This document shows positions 8,002-15,564 of a DNA stretch of 46,444 nt, one piece after another (position 1 is the stretch's first letter; the number at the start of each line of letters is the position of its first letter). A program made the translations under genes and the position numbers. The stretch is from Fuerstiella sp. (lineage in GTDB: Bacteria; Planctomycetota; Planctomycetia; Planctomycetales; Planctomycetaceae). The notes below the pieces were generated by a model. The model was not told the origin of the DNA, made no database searches, and was given only the letters and a program-made list of their open reading frames with translations. Where the stretch lies: the NCBI GenBank assembly GCA_014238335.1, contig JABABI010000056.1:1-46444 (forward strand), read 5' to 3'.

Positions 8002-9057
8002 ATGCGAGCCGCCGTTTTTGAATCATTCCGGGGGAATCTGCAAGTGAAGCAGGTCGCGGATCCACAGGTGCGACGGGATTCGGCAGTTATCCAGGTCGAG
8101 GCGTGTGGGATCTGTCGCAGTGACTGGCACGGCTGGATGGGCCACGACAGCGACGTGCAGGTTCCACATGTGCCAGGTCACGAACTCGCGGGTGTCGTGG
8201 CCGAAGTTGGGAAGGATGTGACGGGCTGGAAATGCGGCGATCGAGTCACCGTGCCGTTCTGCTGTGGCTGCGGACGCTGCGGCCAGTGTCTGGCGGGGCA
8301 ACACCACATCTGCGACAACTTTATGCAGCCTGGCTTCACTGCATGGGGTGCTTTCGCAGAACTCGTGGAAATTCGATTTGCCGATGTGAACCTGGTGAAG
8401 TTGCCGGAATCCATTGACGCGGTGACAGCCGCCAGCCTTGGTTGTCGGTTTGCGACGTCGTTTCGGGCGGTGATTCACCAGGGAAAGGTCACAGCCGGTG
8501 ACGTTGTGGCCGTGCATGGTTGCGGTGGAGTGGGATTGTCAGCCGTTATGATTGCTGCCGCGGCCGGAGCTCGTGTGATTGCCATCGACCTCGACGATGA
8601 ACGGCTCAGCCTGGCGACGGACTGTGGTGCCGACCTGGTTCTGAATGCCGGTCACATCGAAGATGTGCCGGCCGCCATCGTTGATGCTGCTGCGGGCGGC
8701 GCGTCGTTGTCCATTGATGCACTGGGAAGTCATCAGACGTGCGCCAATTCAATTCTGTGTTTACGTAAACGCGGGCGACATGTGCAGGTCGGATTGACCA
8801 TGGGAGACGAAGCAGATCCGCCGATTTCGATGTCCACAGTGGTTGCCCGGGAACTGCAGCTGTATGGCAGTCACGGCATGCAGGCATTCGAATACGCACC
8901 GATGATAAGGATGATCGAATCAGGCCGACTGCGACCGGATAAACTTATCGGCAGTACGGTATCGCTGGACGCAGCCTGTGAGATTCTGCCGCGCATGAAC
9001 GACTTCCCGGGCTGCGGCGTAACGGTGATAGATCGCTTCCACGAGACACCGGAGTGA
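8002..9057 (+). CDS. Zinc-dependent alcohol dehydrogenase (medium-chain dehydrogenase/reductase)
   Basis: This 351-residue member of the zinc MDR family oxidises an alcohol or reduces an aldehyde or ketone with NAD(P). The start has a strong ribosome site (GAGGGGG). Catalytic zinc ligands are Cys38 (CGICRSD), His60/Glu61 (PGHELAG) and probably Cys148. The structural zinc site is Cys90, Cys93, Cys96 and Cys104 (CGRCGQC...C). The Rossmann fold has GCGGVG at 173-178, and Asp196 after the second strand (AIDLDDE) favours NAD over NADP. The substrate cannot be read from the sequence. The gene stands alone, facing away from recG. Confidence 0.92.
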   Translation: MRAAVFESFRGNLQVKQVADPQVRRDSAVIQVEACGICRSDWHGWMGHDSDVQVPHVPGHELAGVVAEVGKDVTGWKCGDRVTVPFCCGCGRCGQCLAGQHHICDNFMQPGFTAWGAFAELVEIRFADVNLVKLPESIDAVTAASLGCRFATSFRAVIHQGKVTAGDVVAVHGCGGVGLSAVMIAAAAGARVIAIDLDDERLSLATDCGADLVLNAGHIEDVPAAIVDAAAGGASLSIDALGSHQTCANSILCLRKRGRHVQVGLTMGDEADPPISMSTVVARELQLYGSHGMQAFEYAPMIRMIESGRLRPDKLIGSTVSLDAACEILPRMNDFPGCGVTVIDRFHETPE

Positions 9058-9212
9058 TTGTTGTGGCCAGTTCGCAGCTCGTGAGTTCGCCTCACTTCCG
9101 AGTCAAACTCAGGACTTGTGTCACAGCCGCGTATTGAAACACTTCAACAGGCCGCGTGCATTCGCGATGCTGAATGAATCGAAGGCGTTCGGCAGTGCTG
9201 AATTCAGGGCAT

Positions 9213-9252
9213 AAAAAAGGCTCCGTGCCAGGCGTCTTGCTGGAACGGAGCC
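9213..9252 (-). terminator. Rho-independent terminator of the lipoprotein gene
   Basis: On the minus strand a GC-rich stem (GGCTCCGT pairing with ACGGAGCC, extended by CCAG/CTGG with a small mismatch) is followed directly by six T (plus-strand A-run 9213-9218). It lies about 75 bp past the stop of the small lipoprotein gene at 9327. This is the clearest intrinsic terminator in the window. Confidence 0.9.
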
Positions 9253-9326
9253 GGTCTTCAAACACTCCTCAACACCCCCTGGATAACACGGCAGAAGCGA
9301 GTGCTTGGATTTAACGTAGGGGCTGA

Positions 9327-9494
9327 CTATTCCTCTTCATTATCGTCAACGTCTAATTCTTCATCCTGCTGTTCCGCATCGTTGGTTATCTCAGGATCGT
9401 TCTCATCTCCAGTACTTCCGCCAGAGCCGCCGCCGCAGCCGAGTACCGAGACCATCATCAGGACGGCAAACAGGTAAAACACATTCTTCAGCAT
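9327..9494 (-). CDS. Small acidic lipoprotein
   Basis: A 55-residue protein from the ATG at 9494, chosen because AAGGAAG lies 6 nt upstream and because it gives a clean lipoprotein signal: MLKN, a hydrophobic stretch, then VLGC with Cys20 as the lipidation site. The mature part is a Gly/Ser linker and a tail of mostly Asp and Glu ending DDNEEE. Longer open frame upstream (to 9584) is not needed. It lies 209 bp downstream of the DUF1559 gene, an arrangement seen often in planctomycetes, so the two could share transcription. Its own terminator follows at 9213-9252. Function is unknown; an acidic tail could bind cations. Confidence 0.8.
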   Translation of the reverse strand: MLKNVFYLFAVLMMVSVLGCGGGSGGSTGDENDPEITNDAEQQDEELDVDDNEEE

Positions 9495-9703
9495 GATACT
9501 TCCTTTTGTGGACAGTTTAGCCTCATCACCAAGAGCAGCGGTGAGGGACATACAGTCTATGCAAAGAGACGCACAGTGCAACAAGCTGCAACTGTACGTC
9601 TCTAAGTTGATGTCAACACGGATCGAAGTTTACTTACCGCTATCCGTAATCTTTGACAGTCACGCCGGCTATACCGGACAGTCCTGGCACAGGATCAGGT
9701 AGC

Positions 9704-10798
9704 TTACCATTCACCCAGGGTTTCGTTACCCCGAATAGAACCGACAGCGATCCAGGTTGCCTGGTCAATATTTTCGCTAACAAATCGAACTGAACCGTCA
9801 GCGAGCAGCACCTGGACACCTCCCGTGTGATAGCTGCTTGGTTCTTTCACGGACATGTCCGTAACCGAGTTGTCATTGTCGCACGAAGGACCGGCGTTCG
9901 GTCCGACTAGTGTCGTACTCCATGGTCCCCAGAACACCCGACCGGCAGCCCAGTGTCGTCCCTGTTCGTCACTGGAGCCATTCCAGCCGCTGCCTGCATC
10001 GTAACGTGCCAGACAGTTGTTGTAGTAAGTGTTGATCGCATCAATATTTGCCTGCGTGTTTGTCCATGCCCGACCATTCGTATTATTCGCTCTCTGCAGC
10101 CGTCCGGCACCAGTAACCCGGTACCACTTCACGCGAGGCGTGGCGGTTGGGTCCCATTGGCCCAGATTCAGCCCGATCTGTGCTTCGGCACATGCAACCG
10201 TGTTGCTGGTTCCGTCTGTAATGTCGCGAACTTTTGAACCCTTCCACAGGGTCGCAAAGCCGGGGTTGTTTCTTCTCATGGACCAGTTTGAGGCTGGTCC
10301 GGCTGAGATCGTGTACGAAGTCGGTGCCAGCCGGCCCGTGTAGGTTGTGTTGGCGCCGGGATCACTGGGGCACACGAACGGGGTGATACGCGCCCGAGCA
10401 CCCTGGTTGGTGTCGTTCTGTGTCCCGCCATTGTTTCTGTCCCAGCGGTAGTGAAAGTCAATGTTGTTATAGATCGGAGCCTGATCGATATACGGCAACA
10501 GCATTGCTAGACCGCTCCACGACAGCCATGCCTGGTTGTATCGCCCACCAGTATTCTCAGTCGTTCCAGCAACTCCGTTTGATACAAACGTATCATGCGT
10601 GTCGTGGTAGTTGTGTAACGCGAGCCCCAGCTGTTTCAGGTTGTTCTTACACTGAGTACGCCGAGCTGCTTCCCGAGCCTGTTGAACTGCGGGCAGCAGC
10701 AGTGCAATCAGAATCGCGATGATGGCAATGACCACCAGCAACTCGATTAATGTGAAACCTCGAATTTTCCGTTTCTTGAATGCGTGAATGGCTGACAT
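9704..10798 (-). CDS. DUF1559 (SBP_bac_10) prepilin-like protein
   Basis: The 364-residue protein starts with a type IV prepilin/pseudopilin leader. A short basic segment (KKRKIRG) is followed by FTLIELLVVIAIIAILIALLLP, the prepilin peptidase cleavage site plus the hydrophobic assembly helix. The signature QAREAARRTQCKNNLKQLGLALHNYHD and the C-terminal SYHTGGVQVLLADGSV (the H-x9-DG motif) mark it as DUF1559, a family greatly expanded in planctomycetes. It is expected to be processed like a pseudopilin and to sit in the cell envelope. Its exact role is unknown. The ribosome site is GAGGTG, 6 nt before the ATG. The small lipoprotein gene follows on the same strand. Confidence 0.95.
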   Translation of the reverse strand: MSAIHAFKKRKIRGFTLIELLVVIAIIAILIALLLPAVQQAREAARRTQCKNNLKQLGLALHNYHDTHDTFVSNGVAGTTENTGGRYNQAWLSWSGLAMLLPYIDQAPIYNNIDFHYRWDRNNGGTQNDTNQGARARITPFVCPSDPGANTTYTGRLAPTSYTISAGPASNWSMRRNNPGFATLWKGSKVRDITDGTSNTVACAEAQIGLNLGQWDPTATPRVKWYRVTGAGRLQRANNTNGRAWTNTQANIDAINTYYNNCLARYDAGSGWNGSSDEQGRHWAAGRVFWGPWSTTLVGPNAGPSCDNDNSVTDMSVKEPSSYHTGGVQVLLADGSVRFVSENIDQATWIAVGSIRGNETLGEW

Positions 10799-11008
10799 AA
10801 AACACCTCTGACTGAAAATGAGCAGAAAACGTTTGAAAAGAACGTGAGCGACTTAATCTCGATTATTACCGAATGAGTTGGTCACGACAATACATGGATC
10901 CTGTTTCCGGAAGTTCCTTGTAAAATAACCGAAGACCGCCACCAGATGACTCTCGTATGAACGCGCTCACGAATACCGAATGATCAATACTGTTGCAATT
11001 CGGCCACA

Positions 11009-13201
11009 TTATTGTCCCAACTGCAGCATATACAGACTTCTGAGGGCAGTCAGGTGTGAAGTTGCGCGAGCCTGCAGGCTTTTGTTGAGGTAATGGCTTG
11101 CTTCGTCTGGTCGTCGCCGTTCCAGCGCCAGGCCTCCCAGGTAAAAGAATGCCTCTTCTCGCAGCCTCACCGGAAGGGCCGGATTTTCAGCGGTCTTCAG
11201 CAGGAGGGTCGACACCTCGTCAATTGAACGCGTCCTTAGCGATTCAACGGCAGCGTAGTAGGCGCGGACTGACGGCTGTGGCAAATCCGGCATCAGACGG
11301 GCCACAGCACCGGAGTTTGCTGACGCAAGATTCCTTCGGATCTTCATCTCTGTATCCGATGGCCGATTTTCGGAGCCGCGTGTGTCCGGATCCGGAACTG
11401 ACTGTGCTCGTGTCGTTTCGTTTGCAAGGCTGGCAAGTCGTTTCTGCACCAGCCTTCCGCGTGCGGGAGTCAGTCTGTGGGAGTCAGTCAGCTGTTTCAA
11501 TTGTCGGACAGCCCGGAACTGATCAATCAACGACCACCGTCCTGTCTGACGCAGAGATCGCTGCGCAAGTTCGGTGTAGCTCCACGCACGCACGAAATCT
11601 GTGTCATGATGATCATCCTGCGGCAGAACTCGAAGCGCTGCGTAGGGCAGCCGAATGGCGTTGAATACGGCCGCTACATGGCGAGCATCTGCAGCAGTGC
11701 CCAGTTGTAGTATTCCATCAGCAGTCACCCGACGTCGCGGATTCGGCCATTCAAGAAAGTAGAACAGGTCGGCAGCGTTCTTTGCTCGAAGGCGAGTTTG
11801 AGAGGTCGCCGCGTTTCCGAATATTGTGCGTCGCGCATCGATCGACAGAATATTCCAGGCCGGATCGACGGAAAACTGACGGATCGCCTGCAACTGGACA
11901 GAGTCGATTACGATCAATGTCGGGTTCCATTTAACGAAATATTGCGCGTATCCCCCCCAGCTGCCGTTCGAGCGACGATAGCTGTGTTGTCGGCCGTCCA
12001 GAACGTCGTTGCACACGGCTGTGTAGTTGACCAGCTGTTCCCGGCTCACGTCCCAGCGATCGTCCAGCAACAGCGAAGTCGCCCCGGGATGTGTGGGGCG
12101 TTTCCAGTCATCGGACTGATTCAGATTCGTTAGCAGGACCGGACCTTCTACATTCCACGTTTCGTGATCGACAATTCGGTCTGCCACCGCGGACGCTGCC
12201 AAATCACCATCCGAATGCAGTTTGGTGCCAAGCATGTGAGCCGACGCAATCATGATGCAGGCGACGGGCGCTAAGGCAACACGCACAGATCCCGCAGAGT
12301 GCGGCCGTCGGGCACTGGTACCGGCAGACAGCAACGATGCCACGCCGACCAGTGATAGCCAGAGATTTACACTGGAGACCAGAGCCACTGTTCCAAAGAA
12401 CAGTGCCAGCGGCGGTGTCGCCGTGGAAAATTCGCCGCGGCGCGGTCCGGCAGTTCTGACGATCAGGACCAGCAGGCAGCCGACTCCGATCCAGTCGCCG
12501 GGTTGAAATAACGTTGACTCCAGGCTCGGCATGACGCGATGATCGATTGCGTACCAGGCACAGTTGATCGGTCTGAGCAGGGCGTGTTGAAACGGTGGGT
12601 GCCATCGGCAAACGACGGGGACGGCGGCAATACAGACGACCATCACAATCGAAGCTGCGGCCGGCCGCCAGCGACGCATCAGGAAGTCATGGTAGTTGTC
12701 GGCCGCGACTGCAACACTGACCGCCAGAACGACCAGGCCGAATTCGATCGTGGTCAGGATGGCGGCGCAGCACAAAAATATTGCGGAGCCCAGCGTACGG
12801 AACTGGCGAAAATCCAGCCGTTTGTAGGCCAGAAATTGCGCCGTGAACATGATCAGCAGCGAAGGGATCAACTGGTCTGTGTTGACTGACAGGCTCAGTC
12901 CGATAAGCATGATTCCAGCCAGCCACGAGTGGAATTCGACTGCAATACGACTGGCCAGCCAGGCGAGCAGCGACGCGAACGCGGTGGCGACGCACCACGT
13001 CGGCCATGTGCCCCACGTCTGCCCAGACTGCCAGCGCGAGAGGAGAGAGTCCCAGCCGACTGAGGTGACGATGACAGACTCGTGCAGAGGCTCAACGACA
13101 TTTGCCTGGTGGTAAAAGCATCCGGATTCGTGACTCAGTACAAGTACGAACGCCGCGATCCACCATCCCAGAGCGGAAAGATTCCAGCTGGCACCGCTCA
13201 T
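11009..13201 (-). CDS. Polytopic membrane protein with C-terminal helical repeats, coupled to a heptaheme cytochrome
   Basis: The protein has 730 residues from the ATG at 13201, chosen because that ATG overlaps the TGA of the upstream cytochrome gene as ATGA. The first 330 or so residues contain about nine or ten hydrophobic segments (for example WWIAAFVLVLSHESG and FLCCAAILTTIEFGLVVLAV). A soluble region of about 300 residues follows. The last 90 residues read like tetratricopeptide-type helix pairs (EEAFFYLGGLALERRRPDEASHYLNKSLQ). The overall plan resembles large membrane glycosyltransferase-like or O-antigen-ligase-like proteins, but I cannot see the acidic DE motif of GT-C enzymes near the first loop. 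I do not recognise the family. The overlap suggests translational coupling and a job linked to the cytochrome. Confidence 0.75.
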   Translation of the reverse strand: MSGASWNLSALGWWIAAFVLVLSHESGCFYHQANVVEPLHESVIVTSVGWDSLLSRWQSGQTWGTWPTWCVATAFASLLAWLASRIAVEFHSWLAGIMLIGLSLSVNTDQLIPSLLIMFTAQFLAYKRLDFRQFRTLGSAIFLCCAAILTTIEFGLVVLAVSVAVAADNYHDFLMRRWRPAAASIVMVVCIAAVPVVCRWHPPFQHALLRPINCAWYAIDHRVMPSLESTLFQPGDWIGVGCLLVLIVRTAGPRRGEFSTATPPLALFFGTVALVSSVNLWLSLVGVASLLSAGTSARRPHSAGSVRVALAPVACIMIASAHMLGTKLHSDGDLAASAVADRIVDHETWNVEGPVLLTNLNQSDDWKRPTHPGATSLLLDDRWDVSREQLVNYTAVCNDVLDGRQHSYRRSNGSWGGYAQYFVKWNPTLIVIDSVQLQAIRQFSVDPAWNILSIDARRTIFGNAATSQTRLRAKNAADLFYFLEWPNPRRRVTADGILQLGTAADARHVAAVFNAIRLPYAALRVLPQDDHHDTDFVRAWSYTELAQRSLRQTGRWSLIDQFRAVRQLKQLTDSHRLTPARGRLVQKRLASLANETTRAQSVPDPDTRGSENRPSDTEMKIRRNLASANSGAVARLMPDLPQPSVRAYYAAVESLRTRSIDEVSTLLLKTAENPALPVRLREEAFFYLGGLALERRRPDEASHYLNKSLQARATSHLTALRSLYMLQLGQ

Positions 13202-14376
13202 CGTTGCAGCTCGGTTTGGTTGCGAATACGAATCCAATGATCCGTGAACGCGACTGGCGCGTCATGCTGAACGGGTGGCATATGACATTGCAGGCAGTTG
13301 TCATTCATGCCGGCACCACAAAGGATATGGTCGTTGTGTTCAGGAGAGTGGCACTGAACACATTGCCAGATTCCTTTCGAGTCCTGATGTTCCAATGGCT
13401 TGTGCGGGTTGTGGCAGGTCGTGCATGTCATCTGAGAAGCCTTGAAACAGGCCGACTGACTGAGTCCCACCGGCTGAAACCTCACGATGTCAACGTTGTT
13501 TTCGTGAATCTCTTCGGGTTTTTGTTCTTCAGGTGGACGATGGCACTGTGCACAACGTCGGACGGCGTCGATTCTGTCTCCGGCATTCCACGCCGGATCA
13601 TGCCATGATCCTTCCGATTCCACATGCTGCTGTCGCGGCCCGTGGCATCTTTGACACGTCACTCCTGGTGCGATGTGAGATTCCGTGATGTGTCCATCGC
13701 TTACGGGAAGCCGAGTGGAATGACAGGCGAAACAACGCCACGCCCTGGGGCCGTCAAACAGCAACCCCATCGCACCAACAGCGCTTTGGCTTTTTTGTTG
13801 TGGGTGTCCCGGCGTCAGGTCGAAACTTCCGGTCGACTGAAACCATGTCCAGCGCAACTCCAGCAGGTCGGTGGCGCCAAACGCATCCGGTAGCGTTCCG
13901 ACCCAGGTGCGCGCGTGAGTTCCACTGCCAAAGCACCAGTTCAGGCTGGCGGCACCGGGAACATTATTGGTTGCACACACGGCGTGGACCTCATTGTCAC
14001 CGATTCGAATCTGCGCTTTCTCGACTTCGCCGATCTGAGAATCCTTGAGTAAGCGAAGCAGCCGAACGGAATCCGGATCGGTCGCCGGAACCAACGTGTT
14101 GGCGTGTCCTGTTTGCCGGAAGTCCTCTGCCTGTTCGTGGCAGTCGATACACGTCTGTTCGTCCGCCCATCCATCTGGTACTGCCGTTGCATCGACAGCT
14201 GCGACGGCAGACTGCCGGGCAGGGGCAGTCCGTCGAACACCGACTGTTGCACCCAGCAGCATCGCAACAAACAGGGTGGCGATCATCGCTTCCCTGCGGG
14301 CGAGGGGCGAAGACGGTTCATCGGTGTCAGATCGATCATCCATTGCAGACTCGACGGAAGAATTCTCGTTGTCCAA
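13198..14376 (-). CDS. Membrane-anchored heptaheme c-type cytochrome
   Basis: The 392-residue protein has an N-terminal signal anchor (MIATLFVAMLLGATVGV, residues 31-47) preceded by an acidic cytoplasmic tail. Seven CxxCH heme motifs begin at Cys76, 215, 241, 275, 318, 339 and 361 (CIDCH, CFACH, CQRCH, CAQCH, CTTCH, CVQCH, CLQCH). The spacing, with one isolated heme and six clustered C-terminally, is like the cytochrome c554 / doubled-CxxCH families of planctomycetes, where they accompany TPR proteins. It should lie in the periplasm and carry electrons; the partner and any substrate are unknown. Its stop overlaps the start of the following membrane protein gene (ATGA), so the two are probably made together. 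The upstream gene (phosphodiesterase) is about 200 bp away, leaving room for a separate promoter. Confidence 0.9.
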   Translation of the reverse strand: MDNENSSVESAMDDRSDTDEPSSPLARREAMIATLFVAMLLGATVGVRRTAPARQSAVAAVDATAVPDGWADEQTCIDCHEQAEDFRQTGHANTLVPATDPDSVRLLRLLKDSQIGEVEKAQIRIGDNEVHAVCATNNVPGAASLNWCFGSGTHARTWVGTLPDAFGATDLLELRWTWFQSTGSFDLTPGHPQQKSQSAVGAMGLLFDGPRAWRCFACHSTRLPVSDGHITESHIAPGVTCQRCHGPRQQHVESEGSWHDPAWNAGDRIDAVRRCAQCHRPPEEQKPEEIHENNVDIVRFQPVGLSQSACFKASQMTCTTCHNPHKPLEHQDSKGIWQCVQCHSPEHNDHILCGAGMNDNCLQCHMPPVQHDAPVAFTDHWIRIRNQTELQR

Positions 14377-14575
14377 CGGTGTTCCCAGATGCCCGCGAAA
14401 TCGTCCGATGTCTAACAGACTTTAGCGGTGACCCACTGAAAGTCAACGGCCCTCGGCGCTGGACTCCTGACTGTTGTTCACTGCATCCGGCCACAGATTC
14501 CGCGGCGCAGGAACTTGTTTCGGCACTGCGGTCGGGTACCATTGCAGCCGTGACGGCGGTCGCTGCGGATGACGT

Positions 14576-15400
14576 TTAACGAGCCTTTCTTAGAAACGCG
14601 CTCAGGCCTGGCAGGTTGTCGGTATTGATCAGGTCGACGCCTGCTCTGTAAAGAGCCTCCCATACAGAAGGCTGGTCGGGTGTCGCCCAGAAACGGACAC
14701 GACGGTTCCGGCTGTGCGCCCGCTGTATGATCTTCAATAGCTTTAGTCGCTCTGCATCCGGCAGGTCTCCTTCGCCCCGCCACTTAAAGTGATTGCGCCA
14801 GTTGTCACTGATCAGAGGTATCAAATCTGCCGGCTGATCACTGTCCAGGTCGGCCAGACGACCGTCTATGCCCACATAGCGAGGCGAGTCAGCAGCGATT
14901 GCGTTTTGTGGTCGGTTGCCACTGACGACGGCTGTTACGGCCTTTTTATGGAAATGTCTGTTCTCAACGCGTGACAAGAGGTCGTGGTATTGCAGCAGCA
15001 CCTGATGCAGTGCTCGGTAGGTAGCCACGCCTTCTGACTTGATATCAATGAGCAACGTGAACGTCGGACCGCCTGAATACACTCCACCGTCGTTCTGTTC
15101 AACACGTTGCCGCAGTGGCTCAAGATACAATCGTTGCAGTGTGTTCTCGGCCGACAGTTCGGAACGTGTGTGTGCCACCAGCAGCTTGCCCTGCACCAGA
15201 AAGATATCCGCTTCCACGCTGCAGAAGCCGTTATCCAGCGCATCAAGCAAAGGACGATCGTGCAGGTAATCATTGTGCGCGTGTGCCCGCACAAGAGCAG
15301 TCGGCCGTTCGTCGGCGGCCGCACAGCGAACGGTCTGCCGCGACACAGCAAAGGCCATAACGACAGCAAGACAGGCAAGGCGAGGACAGTGGGTTTTCAT
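14576..15400 (-). CDS. Exported GDPD/PI-PLC-like phosphodiesterase
   Basis: The protein has 274 residues from the ATG at 15400, preferred over upstream codons because GGAG lies 8 nt before it and the signal peptide (LACLAVVMAFAV) then begins at the N-terminus. The start of the mature protein has the glycerophosphodiesterase-like catalytic pattern RAHAHNDYLHDRPLLDAL, SVEADIFL and GKLLVAH, with the paired His, Glu/Asp metal ligands and second His expected of a TIM-barrel phosphodiesterase. Later TLLIDIK and VRFWATPD fit the barrel strands. Closest in type are the AIM6-like proteins annotated as PI-specific phospholipase C/GDPD family. The likely substrate is a phosphodiester such as a glycerophospholipid headgroup, but this is inferred. 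Confidence 0.85.
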   Translation of the reverse strand: MKTHCPRLACLAVVMAFAVSRQTVRCAAADERPTALVRAHAHNDYLHDRPLLDALDNGFCSVEADIFLVQGKLLVAHTRSELSAENTLQRLYLEPLRQRVEQNDGGVYSGGPTFTLLIDIKSEGVATYRALHQVLLQYHDLLSRVENRHFHKKAVTAVVSGNRPQNAIAADSPRYVGIDGRLADLDSDQPADLIPLISDNWRNHFKWRGEGDLPDAERLKLLKIIQRAHSRNRRVRFWATPDQPSVWEALYRAGVDLINTDNLPGLSAFLRKAR

Positions 15401-15450
15401 TTCATGTTCTCCGGGGACGCGTACGACGAGTCGTTTCAAAACCCTTAGTT

Positions 15451-15518
15451 ACCCGACGCGTGAGTGAGGGACATCTTTGGAACAGCTTCGTTTGCAGTCC
15501 CTCGCTCACGGTTCGGGT
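15451..15518. repeat. REP-like imperfect palindrome
   Basis: Two 22-bp arms, 15451-15472 (acccgacgcg tgagtgaggg ac) and 15497-15518, are reverse complements with three mismatches, separated by 24 nt. The element lies between the end of the VWA gene and the start of the phosphodiesterase gene. From memory, very similar sequences containing gtccctcgctcacg are scattered between genes in many planctomycete genomes, but no second copy was seen in this window. It may act as a bidirectional terminator or be a non-autonomous mobile repeat. Confidence 0.75.
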
Positions 15519-15564
15519 TTTCGGCCGGCGCGCGAGAGGGGCGGGCGGGGGAAGGAAACGGCTT

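Noticed and set aside
10982..11008. Sigma-54-like promoter (tggccgaattgc on the minus strand) upstream of the DUF1559 gene
   Set aside because: GG and GC are 7 nt apart rather than 10, so it does not fit the consensus.
15538..15551. G-quadruplex candidate
   Set aside because: Only three clear runs of three or more G are present, so a stable quadruplex is doubtful.
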